64,000 bases of DNA. Source: Devosia oryzisoli (lineage in GTDB: Bacteria > Pseudomonadota > Alphaproteobacteria > Rhizobiales > Devosiaceae). How positions within the stretch are numbered: position 1 is the stretch's first letter; every line of letters begins with the position of its first letter. Below the pieces are notes generated by a model, which saw only the letters and a program-made list of their open reading frames with translations, was not told the origin of the DNA and ran no database searches. This document shows positions 44,087-53,148 of the stretch, one piece after another. The stretch spans positions 248,001 to 312,000 of the forward strand of contig NZ_JACYFU010000004.1 in NCBI RefSeq assembly GCF_014837245.1, written 5' to 3'. A program made the position numbers and the translations under genes.

Positions 44087-44117
44087 AAGCCCGCCGGGGC
44101 GATCCGGCGGGCTTCTT
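44087..44117. terminator. Terminator between sciP and the GST gene
   Basis: AAGCCCGCCGG/CCGGCGGGCTT, an 11-bp perfect stem with a 6-nt loop, followed by CTT. Symmetric A/T ends could make it work for both convergent genes. Confidence 0.75.
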
Positions 44118-44173
44118 GCGTCTATGCGTTCTACCCCTCCCGGGCCTCCCGGGGCCAGTGCGGCTAACCGCAA

Positions 44174-44794
44174 TCACCCGTAGTCATCGGGCATCCAGCG
44201 CGCGCCAGCTGCGCGCGACCGCGAGCGCTCATAGTACGCCCGGGCCGCCGGCATGGCCTTGAGCTCGCGCGGCACCTTGTACCATCGGTGCACCGAGAGC
44301 CCCAGGGCGATGTCGGCAATCGAAAAAGCGTCGCCGGCAATGAACGGCTTTCCCTTCGCCAGTTCGGCCTCGAGAATGTCCATGCGCGTCGTCCACCTCT
44401 TCAGGCACTCGGAGATGCGTGCTTCGTCGTCGTAACCGGCAATCCCGCGCACCAGGCCCATCACGGCATAGCCCCAGACGGTCGAGAGTTCCGTCCCCTG
44501 CCAGCCGAGCCACTGCAGCGCCAGCCCCATCTTGTGCCGCTCCTCCGGCATCAGCCGCCCGCGCGTCTGCGCCAGATAGACGAGCAGCCCGTTGCTTTCC
44601 CACAGGCTTGAGCCGTCGTCCTCGATCAGCACCGGCACCTGTGCATTGGGGTTGAGCGCCAGAAACTCCGGCGTGCGAGGGTCGCGGTTGGGCAGACCCC
44701 AGTCCTCGCGCTCGTAGGGCTCGCCGAGTTCATCCAGCGCCCAAAGCACCTTGCGCACATTGATAGAGGTCACCCGACCCAGAACCTTGGTCAT
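44174..44794 (-). CDS. Glutathione S-transferase family protein
   Basis: A 206-residue cytoplasmic GST. The thioredoxin-like N-domain has the glutathione-contact segments RVTSINVRKVLWAL and NAQVPVLIEDDGSSLWESNGLLVYLA (cis-Pro and ES motif). The C-domain is helical, with the N-capping-box-like SIADIALGLSVHRW. This is the general bacterial detoxification type. ATG 44794 is chosen; a GTG three codons upstream (44803) is possible. Confidence 0.87.
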   Translation of the reverse strand: MTKVLGRVTSINVRKVLWALDELGEPYEREDWGLPNRDPRTPEFLALNPNAQVPVLIEDDGSSLWESNGLLVYLAQTRGRLMPEERHKMGLALQWLGWQGTELSTVWGYAVMGLVRGIAGYDDEARISECLKRWTTRMDILEAELAKGKPFIAGDAFSIADIALGLSVHRWYKVPRELKAMPAARAYYERSRSRAAGARWMPDDYG

Positions 44795-44859
44795 TCCATC
44801 CACTTCCCGTTAACCGCACCCGGCAGTTTTTGCCCGAATTCGCAAACGGGGGCGAGGGA

Positions 44860-44874
44860 TTAAGACAATGTTTA
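44860..44874 (+). promoter_or_regulatory. CtrA-like box upstream of fliF
   Basis: TTAA-GACAATG-TTTA, one mismatch from the CtrA consensus, in the 212-bp gap before fliF. Early flagellar operons are CtrA targets in alphaproteobacteria. Confidence 0.45.
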
Positions 44875-45006
44875 CCATAGGGTAGGTAATTTTTGCCCAG
44901 CGGTCGCGGGGGCTCCGATGACCGGCAAGGTGCGCAAGGCCCGGGCCGCGGGGGTTTTCCGGGTCCTGCGCCCTTCAAGGCAATCGGTAGGCGATCGAGT
45001 AGCGGC

Positions 45007-46647
45007 GTGGAAAGTCTGACCAAACTCATTAATCGCATCGGCATGCCGCGCATCGCGGCCATGGCCATGGTGGCCGTTCTGATGCTCGGCTTCTTTGCCT
45101 TTCTCATCACCCGGGCCCAGACGCCCAACCTTGCTCCCCTCTACTCCGGCCTGAGTCTCGAGGATTCCTCGGCCATCGTCACCGAGCTGCAGACGCTTAA
45201 CGTGCCCTACGAGTTGCGCGGCGAAGGCGACACGATCCTGATCCCGCGCGACCAGATCACCACCACCCGCATGAACCTCGCCGGCCAGGGCCTGCCGCAG
45301 CGTGGCCAGGTGGGTTACGAAATCTTCGACCAGCAGTCGACGCTGGGCGCCACCAGCTTCGTCCAGAACATCAACAATGTTCGCGCGCTCGAAGGCGAAC
45401 TGGCGCGCACCATTTCGTCGCTCAACCGCATCAAGGGCGCCCGCGTCCACCTCGTGCTGCCCGAGCGCGAACTGTTCCGCCGCGAACGGCAGGACCCCTC
45501 CGCCTCCATCGTCCTCTCGGTCCGCGGCGAGCTGTCGGCGGGTGAAATCCGGGCCATCCAGCACCTCGTTTCGTCCGCGATCGAGGGGCTGACGCCATCG
45601 CGCGTTGCTATCGTGGACGACAAGGGCAATCTCCTCGCCGCCGGCACAGGCGAGGCAGACAGCGGCATTCTTTCCGGTCAGGCGGACGAGAAAAGGCTTG
45701 GGTTCGAGAACCGCCTGCGCACCCGCCTCGAGGACATGCTCTCCAACGTCGTCGGCCCGGGCCGGGCGCGTGTGGAAGTGGCCGCCGAACTCGACTTCAA
45801 CCGCTCCACCACGACGCAGGAAACCTTTGACCCGGATGGTCAGGTCGTGCGGTCCACCCAGACCAGCGAAAGTGAAAACCAGACCAATGGCGCAGACGGC
45901 CAGGTAACCGTGGCCAACGAACTGCCCGGCGCGAGCCAGGACGCCGCCGCCAACGGCCCGCTGGACCTGGGCAAGTCCAGCCAGGAAACCATCAACTACG
46001 AAATTTCCAAGACCACCCAGACTGCCGTGACCGAAGCGGGCGCGGTCAAGCGCCTCTCCGTGGCGGTCGTGGTGGATGGCACCTACACCGACGACGGCCA
46101 GGGCAACCTCACCTATACGCCGCGCTCTGCCGATGAAGTCGCCCAGATCCAGACGCTGGTCCGCTCCGCCGTCGGCTACTCGGCCGATCGCGGTGACACG
46201 GTGGAGGTGGTCAACATGCAGTTCGCCGAGCGGCCCGACCTCGCGCCCCCCGGAACCGACCAGACTGCCGGCCTCTTCGACTTCACCCGCGACGACCTGA
46301 TGAATGGCGCCCAGATGGCGGTAACACTGCTGATCGCGCTGGCGCTCATCTTCTTCGTGATGCGGCCGCTGCTGCGTAAGGTGCTGACCCCTGAAACCCA
46401 ACCACTGGCGCTGCCGACGGCCGCGGAACTGGGCCACCACGGCACGCTTGGCCCCAACGGGCAGTTGATCTCTGACGAACCGGCCGTACCCGAGGTCCCC
46501 AGGGACAAGACCCCCGCCTGGGTCGCCAACGCCAAATCCATGGGAGAAACGCAGCTCCAGACGCTCAAGACCGTGGGCACGCTGGTCGAGGAAAACCCCA
46601 AGCAGGCGGCCCTCATCGTCCGCGACTGGCTGGGGAGCGCAGCGTAA
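45007..46647 (+). CDS. fliF: Flagellar MS-ring protein
   Basis: FliF forms the inner-membrane ring on which the motor is built. The 546-residue protein has a first membrane helix (about 15-36, AAMAMVAVLMLGFFAFLI), two ring-building domains with ARVHLVLPERELFRRERQDPSASI, a disordered middle segment, a second helix (about 432-452) and the C-terminal tail that binds FliG. The GTG at 45007 (reads ESLTKLINRIG) gives a usual FliF N-terminus; a TTG at 44893 would add a basic, non-conserved extension. First gene of fliFGHN-flbD-flhA. Confidence 0.92.
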   Translation: MESLTKLINRIGMPRIAAMAMVAVLMLGFFAFLITRAQTPNLAPLYSGLSLEDSSAIVTELQTLNVPYELRGEGDTILIPRDQITTTRMNLAGQGLPQRGQVGYEIFDQQSTLGATSFVQNINNVRALEGELARTISSLNRIKGARVHLVLPERELFRRERQDPSASIVLSVRGELSAGEIRAIQHLVSSAIEGLTPSRVAIVDDKGNLLAAGTGEADSGILSGQADEKRLGFENRLRTRLEDMLSNVVGPGRARVEVAAELDFNRSTTTQETFDPDGQVVRSTQTSESENQTNGADGQVTVANELPGASQDAAANGPLDLGKSSQETINYEISKTTQTAVTEAGAVKRLSVAVVVDGTYTDDGQGNLTYTPRSADEVAQIQTLVRSAVGYSADRGDTVEVVNMQFAERPDLAPPGTDQTAGLFDFTRDDLMNGAQMAVTLLIALALIFFVMRPLLRKVLTPETQPLALPTAAELGHHGTLGPNGQLISDEPAVPEVPRDKTPAWVANAKSMGETQLQTLKTVGTLVEENPKQAALIVRDWLGSAA

Positions 46648-46650
46648 GCC

Positions 46651-47733
46651 ATGGCCCTGGTTTCCCAATCCGGCTCGGAACAGTCCCTGACGCAAGGCGC
46701 GGGTGCACAACTCCAGGTTGGCGCCGGCGCCGAGCAGCGCGTGCTCAAGGGCGACGAGAAGGCGGCGGCGCTCCTCCTGGCGCTCGGCCCCGACTACGGC
46801 AAGCCCATATTCAGCGAACTCGACGAGCTTGAGATCAAGCAGCTCTCGCGCGCCATGGTCCGCCTCGGGCCGATCACGCAGGAAATGCTCGACGACCTGA
46901 TGATCGAGTTCGTGACCACCATCTCCTCCAACGGCTCGCTCTCGGGCAACACGGACTCGACCGAACGGCTGCTGCTGTCCTTCCTCTCGCAGGAGCGCGT
47001 CGACGCCATCATGGAGGAAATCCGCGGTCCGGCCGGCCGCAACATGTGGGAAAAGCTTTCCAACGTGCAGGCCGACGTGCTCGCGGCCTATCTCAAGAAC
47101 GAATATCCTCAGACCATCGCGGTGGTGCTGTCCAAGATCGCGACCGAGCACGCCTCCAAGGTGCTCGCCGTGCTGCCCGAGGAACTGGCCATGGACGTCG
47201 TCCAGCGCATGTTGGGCCTCGATCCGGTGCAGAAGGAAATCCTCGAGAAGATCGAGATGACCTTGCGGACCGAGTTCATGTCGACGCTCAACCACACCAA
47301 GCGCCGCGACAGCCACGAGCAGATGGCCGAAATCTTCAATGCCTTCGACCGCCAGACCGAAGCGCGCTTCATCACCAATCTCGAAGAGGTCAACCGCGAC
47401 GACGCTGAGCGGATCAAGGCCCTGATGTTCACCTTCGAGGATCTGGCGAAGCTGGAGATGTCGGCGATCCAGACCCTGCTGTCGCGCATGGACAAGCGCG
47501 ACCTGGCGCTGGCGCTCAAGGGCGCCAACGAGACTCTCAAGGAGTCCTTCTTCAAGAACATGTCGGCCCGTGCCGCAAAGCTGATGCAGGACGACATGGC
47601 CGATATGGGTCCGGTGCGCCTCAAGGACGTGGACGAGGCCCAGAGCCGCATGGTCGCGACCGCCAAGGACCTGGCGGCCAAGGGCGAGATCATCATCCTC
47701 AAGACCAACGCCGACGACCAGATGGTGGCGTGA
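46651..47733 (+). CDS. fliG: Flagellar motor switch protein FliG
   Basis: A 360-residue cytoplasmic rotor protein that couples FliF to the stators. Armadillo-like middle and C-terminal domains are recognisable: [29 protein letters not shown] (middle) and [33 protein letters not shown] (torque helix region with charged residues). It begins three bases after fliF. The N-terminal 30 residues are a non-conserved Gln/Gly-rich extension. Confidence 0.95.
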   Translation: MALVSQSGSEQSLTQGAGAQLQVGAGAEQRVLKGDEKAAALLLALGPDYGKPIFSELDELEIKQLSRAMVRLGPITQEMLDDLMIEFVTTISSNGSLSGNTDSTERLLLSFLSQERVDAIMEEIRGPAGRNMWEKLSNVQADVLAAYLKNEYPQTIAVVLSKIATEHASKVLAVLPEELAMDVVQRMLGLDPVQKEILEKIEMTLRTEFMSTLNHTKRRDSHEQMAEIFNAFDRQTEARFITNLEEVNRDDAERIKALMFTFEDLAKLEMSAIQTLLSRMDKRDLALALKGANETLKESFFKNMSARAAKLMQDDMADMGPVRLKDVDEAQSRMVATAKDLAAKGEIIILKTNADDQMVA

Positions 47734-47737
47734 TCCG

Positions 47738-48397
47738 ATGGCCAGTCCCGCCCGCTTCACCTTCGATCTCGATCTCGAGCCCCGCCCCGGCAATCGGGCC
47801 GCCGCGGGCCCGGTGCCCTCCATTCCCGAAGACGTCGTGGCCCAGCTGGTCGCCAACGCGCGCCAGGAAGGCTACGCCGAGGGCCTTTCGGCGGGCCAGC
47901 GCAACGCCGCGCACCAGGCAGAGCAAACTGTTGCCGCGGCGGCCGGTACGCTTGCCATGCAGACGGCCGAACTGGCGCGAGCCCTGGACGACGCCATCGA
48001 AAGCCACCGCAAGGACGCCGTCGATCTTGCCGCTGCTATCGGGCGCAAGCTGGCGCTGCACCTGGTCGCCCGTTTCCCCATTGTCGAGATCGAGGCGCTG
48101 ATCGCCGAGTGCCTGCCCAGCCTGAGTGGCGTGCCCCATCTCGTCATCCGCTGCCATCCCGATCTCGCCGATGCCATTCGCGACGCCGCCACGGCGCAGA
48201 TTACAGCGTCGGGGTTTGCGGGGCGGCTGGTCGTCATGGGCGACCCGGAGATCCGCATGGGCGACGGTCGTCTTGAATGGGTCGACGGGGGTCTCGGGCG
48301 CGACATCGCCGACACCTCTCGCCAGATCGACCGGCAGATTTCGGCTTATCTCGCGGCCCGCAGCCGCACCAGGACGCACGAGGAGCACGGCGCATGA
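47738..48397 (+). CDS. fliH: Flagellar assembly protein FliH
   Basis: A 219-residue FliH-type stator of the export ATPase FliI. It has a Pro/Arg-rich N-terminus, a central helical segment (EGYAEGLSAGQRNAAHQAEQ) with Gly spacing typical of FliH, and a C-terminal V/A-ATPase E-subunit-like domain (VIRCHPDLADAIRDAA, GDPEIRMGDGRLEWVDGGLGRD). It overlaps fliN by four bases. Sequence similarity in FliH is low, so position adds much to the call. Confidence 0.85.
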   Translation: MASPARFTFDLDLEPRPGNRAAAGPVPSIPEDVVAQLVANARQEGYAEGLSAGQRNAAHQAEQTVAAAAGTLAMQTAELARALDDAIESHRKDAVDLAAAIGRKLALHLVARFPIVEIEALIAECLPSLSGVPHLVIRCHPDLADAIRDAATAQITASGFAGRLVVMGDPEIRMGDGRLEWVDGGLGRDIADTSRQIDRQISAYLAARSRTRTHEEHGA

Positions 48398-48735
48398 CCG
48401 GTCCGAACGACGATTTCACCGCCAGCGATGCCCTGAGCCTGGACGAGATGGAAGCCACCATGCGCTCCACCGAGGAAGGCTACGATGAAAAGACCGCCGC
48501 TGACCTCGAGGCCGTGTTCGACGTCCCCGTCCGCGTCTCAGTGGTGCTTGGACGCACCAAGATGCCCGTTTCCCACCTGCTCAAGCTCGATACCGGCACG
48601 GTGATCGAACTGGACCGCCAGGTGGGGGAAGCGGTGGAAATCTTCATCAACGACCGCCTCGTCGCGCGTGGAGAAATCGTGCTGGTCGAGGACCGGCTCG
48701 GCGTCACCATGACCGAAATCATCAAGCCGCAATAA
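48394..48735 (+). CDS. fliN: Flagellar motor switch protein FliN
   Basis: A 113-residue C-ring component. The SpoA/SurfB domain covers residues 40-112: VPVRVSVVLGRTKMPVSHLLKLDTGTVIELDRQVGEAVEIFINDRLVARGE (compressed landmark GEVV-like VARGEIVLVEDRLGVTMTEI). The start overlaps the fliH stop (ATGA), with GGAG upstream. The N-terminal 35 residues are acidic and variable. Confidence 0.93.
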   Translation: MTGPNDDFTASDALSLDEMEATMRSTEEGYDEKTAADLEAVFDVPVRVSVVLGRTKMPVSHLLKLDTGTVIELDRQVGEAVEIFINDRLVARGEIVLVEDRLGVTMTEIIKPQ

Positions 48736-48750
48736 GGAGGGAGAAAACCC

Positions 48751-50118
48751 ATGCGCCTCCTGATCATCGGAGCTCTCGAAGGCCAGCTCTCCACCGCCAC
48801 CAAGATGGCGATGGATGGCGGCGCCAAAGTGGCACACGCACCCTCCATCGAAATCGGCCTCGCCTCCCTTCGCGCCGGCAAGGGCGCCGACCTGCTGCTG
48901 GTCGATGTGATGATGGACATCGCCGCCCTGATCGCCGGGCTCGAAGCCGAGCGCATCGCGGTGCCGGTCGTGGCCTGCGGCGTCGAGACCAATGCCGCGG
49001 CCGCCGTCAACGCCATCCGGGCGGGAGCCAAGGAATACATCCCCCTGCCGCCCGATGCCGAGCTCATCTCGGCCGTCATTGCTGCCGTGGCGCGGGAAAG
49101 CTCGGACTTCCTCTATCGTGACCCGGCCATGGAGCGCGTCGTCCGCATGGCCGAACAGGTCGCTGGTTCCGAGGCATCCATCCTCATCACCGGCGAAAGC
49201 GGCACCGGCAAGGAAGTCGTCGCCAAATACGTGCATGCGCGCTCCAAGCGGGCGAGCAAACCCTTCATTTCGGTCAACTGCGCCGCCATCCCCGAAGCGC
49301 TGCTCGAAAGCGAACTGTTCGGCCACGAGAAAGGCGCCTTCACCGGCGCCATCGCGCGCCGCATAGGCAAGTTCGAGGAAGCCTCGGGCGGCACGCTGTT
49401 GCTCGACGAAATCTCCGAGATGGACGTGCGGCTGCAGGCCAAGCTGCTGCGCGCCATCCAGGAGCGTGTCATCGACCGCGTCGGTGGCACCAAGCCGGTT
49501 CCGGTGGACATCCGCATTCTGGCCACTTCGAACCGCAACCTGAACGAGGCGGTGCGCGAGGGCAGCTTCCGCGAGGATCTGCTCTTCCGCCTCAACGTGG
49601 TCAATCTCAAATTGCCCGCGTTGCGCGACCGCCCCGGCGACATCATCGCGCTTTCCGAGCATTTCGTGGCCAAGTATGCCAAGGCCAATGGCATCCCGCC
49701 CCGCGAACTGTCTCGGGAAGCGCGCGAGGCGCTCGTCAAGGCGCCCTGGCCGGGCAATGTCCGCGAACTGGAAAACACACTGCACCGGGCCGTGCTGTTG
49801 TCGTCTGGCGATACCATCGGCCCCGAGGCCATCGTCCTGCCCGATGGCATGGGCCTGGCCGAAGCGGCCCGCGCCACCTCTCCAGCTGAAATGGCGGCCC
49901 AGACGGCCGAGGCCATGAGCCGCGCCCTGGTCGGCCGTACCGTGGCCGACGTGGAACGCGACTTGATCCTCGACACCCTCGATCACACCTTTGGCAACCG
50001 GACCCATGCCGCCACCATCCTCGGCATCTCCATCCGGACGCTGCGCAACAAGCTCAACCAGTATGCCGACGAGGGTGTCGACGTGCCCGAGCCGGGCGAA
50101 CGGCGTGGCGCTGCGTAA
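48751..50118 (+). CDS. flbD: Sigma-54-dependent flagellar regulator FlbD
   Basis: A 455-residue NtrC-family activator of late flagellar genes. The N-terminal receiver-like domain (1-115) is degenerate: the acidic pocket is replaced (LLIIGALEG) and the conserved lysine is lost, although D52 remains. The AAA+ domain has Walker A GESGTGKE (148-155), the sigma-54 contact loop GAFTGA (195-200) and Walker B GTLLLDE (214-220). A Fis-type HTH closes the protein (THAATILGISIRTLRNKL). Strong AAGGAGG site. Confidence 0.93.
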   Translation: MRLLIIGALEGQLSTATKMAMDGGAKVAHAPSIEIGLASLRAGKGADLLLVDVMMDIAALIAGLEAERIAVPVVACGVETNAAAAVNAIRAGAKEYIPLPPDAELISAVIAAVARESSDFLYRDPAMERVVRMAEQVAGSEASILITGESGTGKEVVAKYVHARSKRASKPFISVNCAAIPEALLESELFGHEKGAFTGAIARRIGKFEEASGGTLLLDEISEMDVRLQAKLLRAIQERVIDRVGGTKPVPVDIRILATSNRNLNEAVREGSFREDLLFRLNVVNLKLPALRDRPGDIIALSEHFVAKYAKANGIPPRELSREAREALVKAPWPGNVRELENTLHRAVLLSSGDTIGPEAIVLPDGMGLAEAARATSPAEMAAQTAEAMSRALVGRTVADVERDLILDTLDHTFGNRTHAATILGISIRTLRNKLNQYADEGVDVPEPGERRGAA

Positions 50119-50133
50119 GGGCGTGCACAAGCA

Positions 50134-52257
50134 ATGACCGACGTCCCCTCCTCCCCATCCGGGTTCAAGCTACCCAGTTTCGGCACGGTGCTGACCACGC
50201 TGCGCTCGGGCGATATTGCCCTTGCCACTGGCGTGATGGGGCTGATCGTCATTCTCATCGTCCCCATGCCGCCGATCCTGGTGGACATGATGCTGGCGAT
50301 CTCGATCGTCTTCTCGGTCATGATCCTCATGACCTCGCTGTTCATCCAGAAGCCGCTCGAATTCTCGTCTTTCCCGACGGTCCTCCTCATCGCCACCATG
50401 TTGCGGCTGGGCCTCAACCTCGCCACCACGCGGCTGATTTTGGGCGAGGGCCATAACGGGACGGCCGCCGCCGGCCACGTCATCGAGGCGTTCGGGCAGT
50501 TCGTCACGCGCGGCAATTTCGTCATCGGGCTGGTGGTCTTCATCATCCTCGTGATCGTCAACTTCATCGTCATCACCAAGGGCTCGGGTCGTATCGCCGA
50601 AGTCGCGGCGCGCTTCAGCCTCGACGCCATGCCCGGCAAGCAGATGGCCATCGACGCCGACCTTTCGGCCGGCCTCATTGACGAAGCGACGGCCAGGAAG
50701 CGCCGGGCCGAACTCGAAGGTGAAAGCGCCTTTTTCGGCAACATGGACGGCGCCAGCAAATTCGTGCGCGGCGATGCCATCGCCGGCTTGATTATCACCT
50801 TCATCAATGTCTCGGCCGGCATACTGATCGGCGTCATGCAGGAAGGACTGACCTTCCAGGAGGCCGGCAACGTCTATACCCTACTCACGATCGGCGACGG
50901 TCTGGTTTCGCAAATCCCCGCGCTCATCGTATCGACCGCGGCGGGCATTCTGGTGTCGAAATCTGGCGTCACCGGCGCCGCAGACAAGGCCCTTACGCTG
51001 CAGTTCACCGGTTATCCAAAAGCCCTCGGCATGTCTTCGGCCGTCATGGGCGCGCTGGCCCTCCTGCCGGGCATGCCGCTCATCCCGTTTCTGGCCCTCT
51101 CCGGCGGGGTCGGTTACGCGGCCTGGCGGGCCGGCCGGACCAAGGCGGCACGGACCATTGAAGAGGCGGTGAAAACCGCTGCCGAAGCCGCGCCGGCCGC
51201 GGCAGCACAATCGGCCGAGCCGCCCATCACCGACAGCCTCAAGATCGACGATCTGAAGCTCGAACTGGGCTACGGGCTCCTCAGCCTCGTCAAGGAAGAC
51301 GAAACGGGCACCGATCGCCTCACCGAGCAGATCAAGGCCCTGCGCCGCCAGCTCGCGCTCGAGCTCGGCTTCGTCATGCCCCCGGTCCGCATTCTCGACA
51401 ACATGCAGCTCGAGCCCAACGACTACAAGGTGCGCATCAAGGAGGTCGAGGCCGGCCACGGGCAGATCTACGCGAACCAGCTCATGGTCATGGACCCTTA
51501 CGGCAACCAGGTCGACCTGCCGGGCAACCACACCACCGAGCCCACCTTCGGCCTGCCTGCCACATGGATCGATCCGGCCCTGCGCGACGAGGCGGAACTG
51601 CGTGGCCTGTCCATCATCGATCCCTCGACCGTCATTTCCACCCACTTGACGGAAATCCTCAAGGCCAATGTGGCGGACCTCCTGAGCTACGCCAACGTGC
51701 AGTCCCTGCTCTCGGGCCTGCCCAAGGATCAGCAGAAGCTGGTGGAAGACATCGTGCCGAGCCAGATTTCCGTCTCGGGTGTGCAGCGGGTGCTCCAGGC
51801 GCTCTTGGCCGAGCGCATTTCCATTCGCGACCTCTCAACCATTCTCGAGGGCATTGCCGAGATCGCCGGCAATGGCCGGTCGGTGCAAACGGTGACCGAG
51901 CATGTGCGCTCCCGGCTCGCGCGCCAGATTTGCGCTGCCAACCAGGGGCCGGACGGCACGCTGCCGCTGCTGACGCTCTCGCCGCAATGGGAACGCGACT
52001 TCGCTGAAGCCATGATGGGTGATGGCGAGAACCGGCACCTCGCCATGGCCCCGAGCAAGCTGCAGCAGTTCATTGGCGCCATCCAGAGCGGCTTTGAACG
52101 GGCCGCGCAACAGGGTGAACTGCCGGTGCTGATCACCTCCCCCGGCATTCGCGTCCATGTCCGGTCCATCATCGAGCGCTTCCGCCCGCAGACCGTGGTC
52201 ATGAGCCAGAACGAGGTGCATCCGCGCGTCCGCCTCAAGACCGTGGGCAGCATCTAG
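50134..52257 (+). CDS. flhA: Flagellar export gate protein FlhA
   Basis: A 707-residue core of the flagellar type III export gate. The N-terminal part has eight membrane helices (to about residue 335), with the FHIPEP-family loop RFSLDAMPGKQMAIDADL and FFGNMDGASKFVRGDAIAGL. The C-terminal cytoplasmic domain (about 365-707) forms the nonameric ring that binds chaperone-substrate complexes (ends RVRLKTVGSI). Last gene of the fliF operon, unusual grouping of gate with switch genes but seen in Hyphomicrobiales. Confidence 0.95.
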   Translation: MTDVPSSPSGFKLPSFGTVLTTLRSGDIALATGVMGLIVILIVPMPPILVDMMLAISIVFSVMILMTSLFIQKPLEFSSFPTVLLIATMLRLGLNLATTRLILGEGHNGTAAAGHVIEAFGQFVTRGNFVIGLVVFIILVIVNFIVITKGSGRIAEVAARFSLDAMPGKQMAIDADLSAGLIDEATARKRRAELEGESAFFGNMDGASKFVRGDAIAGLIITFINVSAGILIGVMQEGLTFQEAGNVYTLLTIGDGLVSQIPALIVSTAAGILVSKSGVTGAADKALTLQFTGYPKALGMSSAVMGALALLPGMPLIPFLALSGGVGYAAWRAGRTKAARTIEEAVKTAAEAAPAAAAQSAEPPITDSLKIDDLKLELGYGLLSLVKEDETGTDRLTEQIKALRRQLALELGFVMPPVRILDNMQLEPNDYKVRIKEVEAGHGQIYANQLMVMDPYGNQVDLPGNHTTEPTFGLPATWIDPALRDEAELRGLSIIDPSTVISTHLTEILKANVADLLSYANVQSLLSGLPKDQQKLVEDIVPSQISVSGVQRVLQALLAERISIRDLSTILEGIAEIAGNGRSVQTVTEHVRSRLARQICAANQGPDGTLPLLTLSPQWERDFAEAMMGDGENRHLAMAPSKLQQFIGAIQSGFERAAQQGELPVLITSPGIRVHVRSIIERFRPQTVVMSQNEVHPRVRLKTVGSI

Positions 52258-52259
52258 CG

Positions 52260-52302
52260 GGCTGGAACTACTCCCAGCCATGGTCATTCCTCCGCTGGGA
52301 GG
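52260..52302 (+). promoter_or_regulatory. Mutually exclusive hairpins covering a Shine-Dalgarno site
   Basis: GGCTGG (52260-52265) can pair with CCAGCC (52274-52279). Alternatively CTCCCAGC (52271-52278) pairs with GCTGGGAG (52294-52301), which includes the GGGAGG Shine-Dalgarno sequence (52297-52302) of the next gene. Six bases are shared, so only one stem can form. The first arm begins three bases after the flhA stop. Confidence 0.5.
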
Positions 52303-52308
52303 TGAGCC

Positions 52309-52653
52309 ATGGATGAACCCTGGGTCCTCGAAGAACGCATGTGGAGGGGAGGCGGCGTCGCCTTCGGTGCCGCCATGGCTCCCGATTGCCTCATGGCCTT
52401 TGCCCCTGTCGGCATCCTGCGCAACCAGGCTATCGTTGAGGGGCTGGAACAGGCCCCGCGCTGGAGCGAAATTCACATGAACCAGCGCATCACCGCCTCG
52501 CCCAGCGCAGACACGATGGTGCTCGCCTATCGGGCGACGGCGCGGCGGGAGGGTGCCGAGCCCTACGAGGCTTGGTGCACGTCCACCTACATCCGCCTCG
52601 GCGGACGCTGGAAAATCGTCCAGCATCAGCAGAGCCAGATCCTTCAGGACTGA
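52309..52653 (+). CDS. NTF2/SnoaL-like (DUF4440-type) protein
   Basis: A 114-residue cytoplasmic protein whose C-terminal half (VLAYRATARREGAEPYEAWCTSTYIRLGGRWKIVQHQQS) has the cone-fold pattern of DUF4440/SnoaL-like proteins. No catalytic residues are recognisable. GGGAGG lies six bases before the ATG but is in a potential hairpin, suggesting translational control. Follows flhA by 51 bases and might be read through from it. Confidence 0.75.
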   Translation: MDEPWVLEERMWRGGGVAFGAAMAPDCLMAFAPVGILRNQAIVEGLEQAPRWSEIHMNQRITASPSADTMVLAYRATARREGAEPYEAWCTSTYIRLGGRWKIVQHQQSQILQD

Positions 52654-52791
52654 GCACGAGAGCGCTCGGTCAGGGCAACCGCGCGCTGAGAAGCACGAAA
52701 GGCGGCCGCTCGAAGCAACATGCCGCAAGGGAGGGCCGACCGCCAGCGACAACGGTGAAGCCGTTGCCCCGGCGGCTGGCTGCGCCCGTGC

Positions 52792-52986
52792 CTAACCCAG
52801 GCCACCCGGTACGACGGGGGGCGGCGTGACGGTCGAGGTTTCTTCGGACGTATCGACGTCCTCCTTCTCAGCCAGTTCCCGCTCGGCCTGATACCAGAAG
52901 TCCTGTTCCCGGCCCTCGGGCTGCCCGGCCTCATCCCAGAGCTGGTAGGCACGGTTGCGAATCTTGTCATTGTCGATGTCGTGCAT
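52792..52986 (-). CDS. DUF2934 family small protein
   Basis: A 64-residue cytoplasmic protein. The DUF2934 core is clear: KIRNRAYQLWDEAGQPEGREQDFWYQAE, a helix-rich segment of unknown function common in rhizobia. The tail is Thr/Pro-rich. GAGGAGGGA precedes the start at 52986, a strong ribosome-binding site, so the longer frame from 53082 is not used. Confidence 0.82.
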   Translation of the reverse strand: MHDIDNDKIRNRAYQLWDEAGQPEGREQDFWYQAERELAEKEDVDTSEETSTVTPPPVVPGGLG

Positions 52987-53148
52987 GATATCCCTCCTCG
53001 CATGGATCATGATCAACGCCACGGTGCGAACACGGTTGCCTCGGTATCGAGCGCCGCAAGACGTATCGCCCTGGCCCCGCAATTGGCGGCCTTAAAAAGG
53101 CCGATGCAGGTGATTGAGCCCCGGCAGGGGCAGGGCTAGAACGGTGCC

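Noticed and set aside
44820..44900. Possible sigma-54 promoter before fliF
   Set aside because: GG and GC elements occur but are 10 positions apart and not 12, so the -24/-12 spacing is wrong.
44872..47856. A 994-codon open frame on the minus strand opposite fliF and fliG
   Set aside because: It is antisense to two unmistakable flagellar genes, starts within neighbouring sequence, has low-complexity His/Arg/Gly composition and no domain. High-GC codon bias removes stops from this frame.
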